A stretch of 58,888 nucleotides of DNA, taken from positions 1 to 58,888 of the forward strand of contig CAMDTN010000014.1 of the NCBI GenBank assembly GCA_945907755.1. Direction: 5' to 3'. Source of the DNA: Singulisphaera sp. GP187. Lineage in GTDB: Bacteria; Planctomycetota; GCA-002687715. The translations under genes were made by a program, and so were the position numbers. Positions within the stretch are counted from its first letter, which is position 1; each line of letters opens with the position of its first letter. Under the pieces are notes generated by a model, which was given only the letters and a program-made list of their open reading frames with translations, made no database searches and was not told the origin of the DNA. Below are positions 1 to 7,067 of this stretch, piece by piece.

Positions 1-335
1 GAGCGGCTCGGCCTCCGCGTACTGCCCCTGGGTCCGGTACAGCTCCGCGAGGTTGTTCAGGCTCGTGGCCACATCGGGATGATCCGGGCCGAGGGCTTTC
101 TCCCAAATCGCCAGCGAGCGCTTGTAGAGCGGCTCGGCCTCCGCGTACTGCCCCTGGGTCCGGTACAGCTCCGCGAGGTTGTTCAGGCTCAAGGCCACAT
201 CGGGATGATCCGGGCCGAGGGCTTTCTCCCTAATCGCCAGCGAGCGCTTGTAGAGCGGCTCGGCCTGCGCGTACTGGCCTTGGGTGTCGTACAGATACGC
301 GAGGTTGTTCAGACTCGTGGCCACATCGGGATGAT
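1..335. repeat. 126-bp tandem repeat inside the TPR gene
   Basis: Units begin at 1, 127 and 253, an exact 126-bp spacing that equals 42 codons. Comparing the first two units by eye gives three differences (two at the GTG/AAG bases near 64 and 190, one near 107 and 233). The third unit is more diverged, for example tgtcgtacagatacg in place of ccggtacagctccg. The array probably continues to the left of the window. Confidence 0.9.
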
Positions 336-534
336 ATTCCCCGACGCTCTGTTCTGCGACCTCCAACGCCTTTTTCGCAACGATCACTGCACGGTCATAT
401 TGCCCTTTTTGATAGAGCGACATGACTTCCTTATTAAGAATATCCCACTCGATGCCAGCGCCTTGGGAAAATGCTGGGGTGGCAGTCAGCAGGAGCAGCG
501 CGACCATTCCAATGGTTCGGATGAGTTTCATCAT
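1..534 (-). CDS. Secreted kinesin-light-chain-type TPR protein (3' part outside window)
   Basis: The minus-strand frame opens with two ATG codons (534 and 531) and stays open to base 1, so 178 codons are present and the stop lies beyond the left edge. The first ~24 residues form a signal peptide (MMKLIRTIGMVALLLLTATP, then AFSQ). After a spacer come 42-residue units with the pattern NNLAxLYxTQGQYAxAEPLYKRSLAI and a PDHPDVA hinge, typical of kinesin-light-chain TPRs. At least two full units and part of a third are visible. Such proteins usually act as protein-binding scaffolds; the partner here is unknown. The DNA of the units is nearly identical, which indicates recent unit duplication. Confidence 0.8.
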   Translation of the reverse strand, partial: MMKLIRTIGMVALLLLTATPAFSQGAGIEWDILNKEVMSLYQKGQYDRAVIVAKKALEVAEQSVGEYHPDVATSLNNLAYLYDTQGQYAQAEPLYKRSLAIREKALGPDHPDVALSLNNLAELYRTQGQYAEAEPLYKRSLAIWEKALGPDHPDVATSLNNLAELYRTQGQYAEAEPL

Positions 535-1019
535 GTTTCAGACCCCCATTACTTTTATCGTGCCTAACTCTGAATTGAAAAGATCCGCATGAATATCACG
601 AATGCGGCAAGGCGTTGTCTGAATGCAGTCGCTGTCGCGTCCGCGGGGAGGCCGCGGCAGAACGGAGCCAAGCTGAGTCGACATGGGCATCGTCAACATT
701 CGAGCAGGTGGTCGGCCGGGGACTGAACACCAGCGGGGCTCAGCGAGCAAACGGGTAGCGAAGGAACGACACAAGCTGCGGCATGTGGCGAACCGGGACA
801 TGAGCTGCTTGCTGCTGAGCTTGAGCGCCATCCAAGCATGTCTCCTCCTGTTACGACCTTGGGTACCTGAAGTCGGCGGGCGCCAGTCTACCGGACTCCC
901 CCCGACAAGGCGAAACACTGATCGAGAACAGGCCCGAAGGCGCATGGAAGATCGCCGCCACTGCGCTGCACACCGCAGATTAAAACACTTTGTATGACGC
1001 CCTACGCGGCATATTTTCA
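535..1019. other. Gene-free stretch between TPR gene and DUF1501 gene
   Basis: No convincing gene in 485 bases. Open frames here on both strands are rich in Arg, Ser and Cys and show no recognisable motif. On the minus strand there is a good ribosome-site-like sequence (GGAGGAG) five bases before an ATG at 840, but that frame gives only about 48 residues of low-complexity Ser/Ala/Pro. Apart from the candidate promoter at 554-581 I cannot say what this segment does. It could be a long leader or a decayed insertion. Confidence 0.5.
554..581 (-). promoter_or_regulatory. Candidate sigma70-type promoter of the TPR gene
   Basis: On the minus strand TTTTCA (581-576) is followed after 16 bases by GATAAA (559-554), each matching four of six consensus positions. 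The predicted start of transcription lies about 10-15 bases before the ATG at 534. A G-rich run (GGGGG) about eight bases before the ATG could serve as a weak ribosome site. Judged by eye only. Confidence 0.3.
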
Positions 1020-2414
1020 CTAAGCCAAGATGTCGTGAACGACATTGCCGGCGGTGTCGGTGAGACGGAAGTCGCGGCCGGCATGGCGGAAGGTGAGTTT
1101 TTCGTGATCGATGCCTAACAAGTGCAGCATGGTGGCATGCAAGTCGTGGACATGCACTTTGTCCTCCGCGGCAAACCAACCGTAATCGTCGGTGGCGCCG
1201 AAACTGGTGCCCGCTTTGATGCCGCCACCAGCCATGAACACGGTGAACCCGTGCGGGTTGTGGTCGCGTCCGGCGGCCGCGCCCATGGCGCCCTGGCGCG
1301 TGGGCGTGCGGCCAAACTCTCCGGCCCAGAGAACCAATGTGTCTTCCAACAACCCGTGCGCTTGCAAGTCGCGAATCAAGCCAGCGATCGGTTTATCAAC
1401 TTCCGCAGCGTTGGACTCATGCCCAGATTTCAGTTCTCCGTGCTGGTCCCACTTGTAACTGTGGCTGCATTGCACAAAGCGCACGCCTGACGCAGCGGCG
1501 CGGCGCGCCAACAAACACTGCCGCCCGAAGTTCTCCGTCTTGGATTCGTCGATGCCATACAGTGCGAGTGTCGCCGCGCTCTCTCCACTGATGTCGGTGA
1601 GCGACGCAGCAGCGCTCTGCATTCGAAACCCTGTTTCCAGCGACGCAATGCGCGCTTGCAAAGTTTGATCTTCCAAGCGCGCGGCTGCGTGCTGTGCGTT
1701 CAGCGCCCGCAACGCATCAAGTTGCAATGGTTGCAGCGTTGCGTCACCGCCGCCCAAGAACGCGATCTTGGCTTCCTGTGCCTTCGTCCCTGCATGGCCC
1801 ATGGGCACACCTGCAAACTGGGCGGGCAAAAAAGCGTTGGACCAATTGGCCACACCGCCATGCCCAAGGGTTGGGCAAATGCTGAGGAATCCTGGCAATT
1901 CTTTGTTTTCGCTGCCTAATCCATAGGTGATCCACGAGCCCATGCTGGGGCGCACAAAGGTGTCCGAGCCTGTGTGCAGCGCCAGCAACGCGCCACCGTG
2001 CGCGGCATTCGTGCCATGCAGCGATTTCACAAAACACAGTTGGTCGACGATTCCGGCTACATGCGGGAACAATGTGCTCACCCACGCACCGCTCTGACCG
2101 TGTTGCGCAAACTCCCACGGTGAGGCCAGCAAGGTTTCCGTTTTGGCGAAGTTCACTCGCGGGCGCGTACCAGGAAACGCCTTGCCATTGTCGCGATGCA
2201 GCAGCGGTTTCCAGTCGAAGGTGTCGACTTGGCTGGGTCCACCATGCATGAATAGGAAGATGACGCGTTTGGCTCGAGCACCCCGCTGCGCGGCAATGAC
2301 GGCATCCCCATCCAGCAGCCCGCGCAGCGCGAGCGCACCAAAACCCAGAGCGCTGCTCTGCAACACTTCGCGCCGACTCGGCAGCGCGCCCCGCGCGCGT
2401 GGATCAGTCGACAT
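1020..2414 (-). CDS. DUF1501 family (sulfatase-fold) exported protein
   Basis: 464 residues. The N-terminus carries a twin-arginine motif (SRREVL, residues 13-18) before a hydrophobic stretch, so Tat export is likely. The body has the DUF1501 features: a metal-site-like FLFMHGGPSQVDTFD near residues 52-66, the GEFGRTP box and a closing region with HDLHATMLHLLG. The family is related to alkaline phosphatase/sulfatase folds and is abundant in planctomycetes; its substrate is unknown. The start overlaps the end of the upstream cytochrome-domain gene by 11 bases, the usual pairing for this family, so the two are probably made together and act on the same extracellular substrate. Confidence 0.92.
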   Translation of the reverse strand: MSTDPRARGALPSRREVLQSSALGFGALALRGLLDGDAVIAAQRGARAKRVIFLFMHGGPSQVDTFDWKPLLHRDNGKAFPGTRPRVNFAKTETLLASPWEFAQHGQSGAWVSTLFPHVAGIVDQLCFVKSLHGTNAAHGGALLALHTGSDTFVRPSMGSWITYGLGSENKELPGFLSICPTLGHGGVANWSNAFLPAQFAGVPMGHAGTKAQEAKIAFLGGGDATLQPLQLDALRALNAQHAAARLEDQTLQARIASLETGFRMQSAAASLTDISGESAATLALYGIDESKTENFGRQCLLARRAAASGVRFVQCSHSYKWDQHGELKSGHESNAAEVDKPIAGLIRDLQAHGLLEDTLVLWAGEFGRTPTRQGAMGAAAGRDHNPHGFTVFMAGGGIKAGTSFGATDDYGWFAAEDKVHVHDLHATMLHLLGIDHEKLTFRHAGRDFRLTDTAGNVVHDILA

Positions 2415-5400
2415 ACAACCACCCGTTGCTGGCGAAGAGTGTTTGGCACACAGCAGCCCAAGAGGCAGCAGGCGTCAAGCCTGCGGCTTCCGCGCGCACC
2501 AAGAGTTGCAGCAGCGGCGTGCGCTCAGCCGCGGTGGACTGGCGCAGCATGAAACGCAGCCACAAGCGTTGCAGGCGTTCATCCGTGCTGCCCGATTCGT
2601 TGGCGACAGCACTGCCTAAGTGCGCACAAGCATCGCGCACCAATGCACTGTTTAGAAAAAACAACACTTGCTGCGGTTGCACCGATTGGCCGCGGCGCTC
2701 CATGGGCCCGCTGGCATCAACGAAATCAAACACGCTGAAAACATCGTAGATAGCGTTGCGCACCACCGGCAGCCACAGCGAACGGCGCGGCGTGTCGTAC
2801 TTGGCGAGGTTCACCGATTGATCGCTGGTCACGATCTGACCATTCGCCACTTTGAAGGCCATCCCGAACGGTTTCAGATCCAGAGTGCCACTAAGCGCCA
2901 GCACACCATCGCGCACTTCTTCTGCCCCCAAACGACGCCGCAGTGCATGGGCGAAAGTGCGATTCTCCGGGTCTGCTTGCACCTGCGTCGCAGTCGGCTC
3001 ACTGGAGCGTTGCCATGCTTCACTCAGCAGTAGCGTGCGCACCAGCGCCTTCACGGACCATTCACTGCGCACGAATTCGGTCGCGCACCAATCCAACACC
3101 TCTGGCAGCGCAGGCACATCGCCGCGTGTTCCGAAATCTGAAGGCGTGCGCACCAAGCCTTCGCCAAAAAGCCACAACCAAATGCGATTGGCCATGACGC
3201 GCGATGTCAGCGGATGCTGTGGATGCGTCAGCCACTGCGCCAGTTCTAAGCGGCCAGAGGCACCTTCCGGCACAACCAATGCTGGAACGGCCCCACCAAA
3301 ACTCGCTGGCGCCGCCGCAGTCAGCGCGTCACCAACAGGTGCCAGATGATCGCCACGCGCCAACACTTGCAGTCGCTTCACTTTGCTTTCGGCTAGCGCT
3401 AACCCCGCAGGCAGCGCGGTCGGTTGCGTGCGTTCTAATTCGCTCACACGCGCTGCCGTGGCTGCGTAGTTGCGTTGTTGCGCGGCGCTCCATAAGACCC
3501 GCAATTCTTCGGGACGCAGCCAGAACAGGCCTTCGGGCCCAGCAGCCAAAGCCAGTCCAGCAGGGCGTTGCACCTTAGCCCCCAACTCCGCGGGCTTGGC
3601 GCGTTGCAGCGCTGCAAGGCACAATGCTTGCAAGCGGCCAGCAAGCTCGCGGCGATCGCGCAACGGAGGGCCATCCAAGGCCAGCGCCATCTCCTCCATA
3701 GGCCCACGCCCCTTCGCTCTGGAGCGGGTCCGTTCCATCGCCGACACGACGGCGGCTTCGTCTGCCGTTTCGGGTAGCGCTGCAAAATCGTTCCACACTG
3801 CAAACAACGGGTCATCATTGCGCCGCGCCGCTTCCAATGCATCGACCGCAGCGCGCAGCACCACTGGGTCCAGTCCCGCTGGCGTGAGTGCTGCAAACGG
3901 CGCAGCTTCACCTTGAATGGGCACTAAGCGCAGCTTGTCGATGTGTGGGAAATGGTCCGCCCGCTCGAAACGCAGGCGATGCTTCCCCGCCGCCAAGTCC
4001 ACGCGCGCCACTTCAACCCAGCGTTGTCCAGCAGCCTGCCACGCACCGGTCACCTCGCCGAGCGCGGCCGCGTTCACCACCGTGCCATCCAGAGTCACCT
4101 CGACCGGGCGCGGTGTCTCGGCGGCATAACGCACCATCAGTGCATGACGCCCTTCCAACGCAAACTCGTACTCAGCGAATTGCAGCCCAGCTTCCACTGT
4201 GTGCACGACGGTGGAGCGTGCATCGCCCCACTGCATGTCGTTGCGCCCAAGATTGCTGCTGCTGAAATCCTCTGCTTCGATACTCAGAACGCTGCGGCTC
4301 GCGGCCTCAGCAGCCAGCAGCGTTGATGCCAAGCTGCCCGCCAACGCCGCTCGAGCGTCGTTCTCCGCAGCTGTGCTCGTTTCCTCGTGCTCGGCGCGAG
4401 CCTTGGCCAGCAAGCCAGCGTGCCCGCGCAGTGCGGCGACTTCAGCGGCGGTGCCCAGCGGGCGCTCCATCCACCGTGAAACGAAGTTGAGATTGCCAAG
4501 GGTTTGCGTGCTCGCAAACATTCCGGCCAGCGCGTAGTAATCCTGCGCGCTCAGTGGGTCGAACTTGTGGTCATGGCAGCGTGCGCAGGAAGTGCCAACG
4601 CCCATGGTGGTGCGGAAAAGCACATCCATTTGCTCATCCACGACATCCAACACCAACTTTTCTTTGTCTTGCTCGGCTAGCATCTTCGGGCCCAGCACCA
4701 TGAAACCAGTAGCGAGCAAGCGATCTGTGCAAGTCGTTGCATCGTCGCTTTCCGCTAGCAGGTCGCCGGCCACCTGTTCCGTTACGAAACGGTCGTAGGG
4801 CATGCCTGTATTGAAGGCGCGCACTACCCAGTCGCGGTAACGCCATGCTTCCGCCATGGCGTGATTCTCGTCCGAGCCGTTGCTGTCGGCATAGCGCGCC
4901 AAGTCCAACCAGTGCCGCGCAAAATGCTCGCCATAGCGCGGAGATGCCAACAATCTGTCAACCACGCTTGCGAAGGCCGCGGCAGAATCGTCGTTCAAAA
5001 ATGCGGCAAGCTCTTCATGCGATGGCGGCAGCCCATGCAAGGCCAAAGTGGCGCGGCGCAGCAACGCAGGTTTGTCTGCCAATGCTGATGGAGTCAGTTG
5101 CAGTGCCGCGTGGTGCTGCGCCAACATGCGATCTATGGGATGTCCCGCGCCTACGGGTGGCACCACCGCTGGCACCGTTTGGAACGCCCAATGTTTTAGC
5201 GCGACGGAGGCAGCGCTCGCGGCATCCTGTGCCGGCAGCACTGCGCCGCGCAAAATCCAGTCGCGCACCTTGGCCACTTCCGCAGCGGGCAATTGCTCCT
5301 TCGGCGGCATGCGCACTTCACCTTCGTGGCTGAGAACATCCAGCAACAAACTCTTGGCGGGGTTGCCAGCGACGAACAGTGGACCGCTGCGCCCACCCTT

Positions 5401-5646
5401 GCGCAAGGCATCCACACTGTCCAAACGCAGCCCGCCCTTGGACTTGCCGGATTGCTCGCTGTGGCAGCCGTAGCAACTGCGCGCCAACAGCGGGCGCACA
5501 TGGCGCTCAAACTCATCCGCAGCGTCCTGCGGGCCAGCGCCCGATGCGTGGAGCCCGTCGGGCAAGCGCGGTTCGCCCTGCACCGCGATTGGCACTTGCG
5601 CCACCAGCGAAGCCGAAAATAGGAGCATGAGCATGCTGCTGTGCAT
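2404..5646 (-). CDS. Planctomycete-type PSCyt1-DUF1549-DUF1553 cytochrome protein
   Basis: 1080 residues from ATG at 5646; a TTG two codons upstream is possible but less likely. A signal peptide is followed by a c-type heme site CYGCH (near residue 60) in a PSCyt1 domain containing the LxLDS and MPP motifs. A DUF1549 region follows (HWLDLARYADSNG near residue 250, second CxxCH as CARCHDHKFDP near 370), then a central region resembling a carbohydrate-binding beta domain, then DUF1553 (PLTSRVMANRIW, SPEWSVK-like box, DTPRRSLW) at the C-terminus. This architecture is characteristic of planctomycetes and relatives and is thought to serve breakdown of complex extracellular substrates. It overlaps the DUF1501 gene by 11 bases. 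Confidence 0.92.
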   Translation of the reverse strand: MHSSMLMLLFSASLVAQVPIAVQGEPRLPDGLHASGAGPQDAADEFERHVRPLLARSCYGCHSEQSGKSKGGLRLDSVDALRKGGRSGPLFVAGNPAKSLLLDVLSHEGEVRMPPKEQLPAAEVAKVRDWILRGAVLPAQDAASAASVALKHWAFQTVPAVVPPVGAGHPIDRMLAQHHAALQLTPSALADKPALLRRATLALHGLPPSHEELAAFLNDDSAAAFASVVDRLLASPRYGEHFARHWLDLARYADSNGSDENHAMAEAWRYRDWVVRAFNTGMPYDRFVTEQVAGDLLAESDDATTCTDRLLATGFMVLGPKMLAEQDKEKLVLDVVDEQMDVLFRTTMGVGTSCARCHDHKFDPLSAQDYYALAGMFASTQTLGNLNFVSRWMERPLGTAAEVAALRGHAGLLAKARAEHEETSTAAENDARAALAGSLASTLLAAEAASRSVLSIEAEDFSSSNLGRNDMQWGDARSTVVHTVEAGLQFAEYEFALEGRHALMVRYAAETPRPVEVTLDGTVVNAAALGEVTGAWQAAGQRWVEVARVDLAAGKHRLRFERADHFPHIDKLRLVPIQGEAAPFAALTPAGLDPVVLRAAVDALEAARRNDDPLFAVWNDFAALPETADEAAVVSAMERTRSRAKGRGPMEEMALALDGPPLRDRRELAGRLQALCLAALQRAKPAELGAKVQRPAGLALAAGPEGLFWLRPEELRVLWSAAQQRNYAATAARVSELERTQPTALPAGLALAESKVKRLQVLARGDHLAPVGDALTAAAPASFGGAVPALVVPEGASGRLELAQWLTHPQHPLTSRVMANRIWLWLFGEGLVRTPSDFGTRGDVPALPEVLDWCATEFVRSEWSVKALVRTLLLSEAWQRSSEPTATQVQADPENRTFAHALRRRLGAEEVRDGVLALSGTLDLKPFGMAFKVANGQIVTSDQSVNLAKYDTPRRSLWLPVVRNAIYDVFSVFDFVDASGPMERRGQSVQPQQVLFFLNSALVRDACAHLGSAVANESGSTDERLQRLWLRFMLRQSTAAERTPLLQLLVRAEAAGLTPAASWAAVCQTLFASNGWLYVD

Positions 5647-5677
5647 CGCCAATCAGCTTAGTCGATAGACTTCGCAG

Positions 5678-6159
5678 ATGCAGCCAGCTCAACCCCTCCC
5701 GCAGCATCGTTTGCTCCAACAGTTTGTTGGGTCTTGGAACTCCGTCACAGAGTTCGTGGTGCCGGGGCAGCCGCAACCCGTGCTCATCCAGGGTCGCGAA
5801 ATCGCAAGGTTAGACATGAACGGGTTTTGGCTTGTTTTTGAGCTTGAGAGTGGCGCAGCGCCCATGATCTTCCGCGGACATGGGCTGCTGGGCTACGACC
5901 CCATCCAACAGGCCTTTGTGGGGGTTTGGGTTGATCAGTCCTGTGGCAGCTTGCAACTGTCGCAAGGCCAAGTGGACGCAACAGGCAAAGTGTTCACCAT
6001 GCTCGGCAGCATGCCCGACTATTTCGGCCAAGGGCCGCAAACCACGCGACAGGTGAGCCCATCATCGGGCCTGATGAAAAAGAGTTCACTGTGTGGCGGG
6101 ATGCCGCTGACGGCAGCACCACGCGCATCGCGAAGATCCACTACACGCGCATGCGCTGA
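5678..6159 (+). pseudogene. DUF1579 family protein, single-base frameshift
   Basis: The frame from ATG 5678 reads a normal DUF1579 sequence (FVGSW, GHGLLGYD, FVGVWVD, GKVFTMLGSMPDYFG) until about 6055 and then becomes Arg/Ser/Pro-rich nonsense continuing to 6448. From 6055 another frame continues the family sequence (EFTVWRDAADGSTTRIAKIHYTR) and stops at TGA 6157-6159. Adding one G at the gtg-agccc junction (about 6053-6058) restores a protein of ~161 residues. It is therefore either a real single-base deletion or a sequencing error. Function of the family is unknown. The true end overlaps the convergent exonuclease gene by 19 bases. Confidence 0.75.
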
Positions 6160-7067
6160 TGCGCGCTGGGGAATTCGCCGGCCTCGCGCCAGCAGATGGC
6201 CGCCGCCAGCTCCGCCTCGGGCGTGGTTGGTTGCGCGAGTTCTCGCAGCAAAGCGTGTTCCAATGCAAACAGGCTCAACAAATCCAGCGCGTTGTGATGG
6301 AGCACCGCCGCCATGCGATGAGCTTGGCCGCGTTGCAATGCAAACCATTCGCGCGGGCAGTCTGCACCGGGTAAGTCATCCACACGCTCGAAACCCATCA
6401 CGCGAGACTCAAGAGTTTTCAAACGGCAGTCCGGAAAACGGCCTTTGAAAAACCTGCGCGCCACCGGCGCAAGGTCGTCGTGCGGAAACACCGGCAGTTG
6501 CCGCTTAAAACCTGACAAGACCAAACGGTCGCGCGTACGAGGCACATCGAAACCGCGCCCGCAAAAGCTGAGCATGCCCGTGTGGCGCTGCAATTCCTCG
6601 CGCACCGCGTACAGCATGGCCGCTTCTTCTGTGGGCGAACGCATCAGAAACTGTTGCAGCACCACTGCGCCGCCCTCCCACGAAGCCAAGCCCATCAAGA
6701 ACACATGCACACCAGCGCCTGAATGGAGGCCAGTGGTTTCCGTGTCGAAGGCCACGCGGGTGCCGGCACGCGGCGGCCTGCGGTGCAGAACAGAGCGCAG
6801 GGCTTCGGGCGCTTCGCACTCGATGCGCATCGCTGGCACGGGCGGCAATTGGGGCTCAGCGATCTGCTGCCGCGACCACCCCGCACCATGCTTCATGTCC
6901 ACGCGCCATTCGCGCAGCCAACACACACCGTGGGGCGTCGTGATTTCCGCGCCCGGCAGTTCCTCGACATCGGAGCAACGCCGGGGAGCGCTGCCATTAG
7001 CCTCCGGTGGCGCTGCGCGCAACAGCCCTAGGCGCTGCATGCGCGCGTGCAACGCGGCGGGCATCAT
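6141..7067 (-). CDS. mrfB: MrfB-like 3'-5' exonuclease (RNase H fold)
   Basis: 308 residues from ATG 7067. The start overlaps the upstream helicase stop as ATGA (7064-7067), so the pair is translationally coupled. An RNase H-like exonuclease domain (YprB type) is visible: AFDTETTGL gives the first acidic pair (DxE), FCGRGFDVPRTRDR the second motif, and HNALDLLSLF near the end the last motif. In Bacillus subtilis YprB/MrfB works with helicase YprA/MrfA in removing mitomycin C lesions; the same gene order here supports that assignment. The helix-rich N-terminus (about 95 residues) is less conserved. Confidence 0.82.
   Translation of the reverse strand: MMPAALHARMQRLGLLRAAPPEANGSAPRRCSDVEELPGAEITTPHGVCWLREWRVDMKHGAGWSRQQIAEPQLPPVPAMRIECEAPEALRSVLHRRPPRAGTRVAFDTETTGLHSGAGVHVFLMGLASWEGGAVVLQQFLMRSPTEEAAMLYAVREELQRHTGMLSFCGRGFDVPRTRDRLVLSGFKRQLPVFPHDDLAPVARRFFKGRFPDCRLKTLESRVMGFERVDDLPGADCPREWFALQRGQAHRMAAVLHHNALDLLSLFALEHALLRELAQPTTPEAELAAAICWREAGEFPSAHQRMRV

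Noticed and set aside
1-335. Regularly spaced repeats as a CRISPR-like array
   Set aside because: The repeats are contiguous 126-bp units in frame with a TPR protein, with no spacers and no cas genes.
845-885. Resemblance to the 3' end of 16S rRNA (gttacgacctt and nearby bases)
   Set aside because: Only about ten bases match convincingly; the flanking sequence does not follow rRNA, so no fragment can be claimed.
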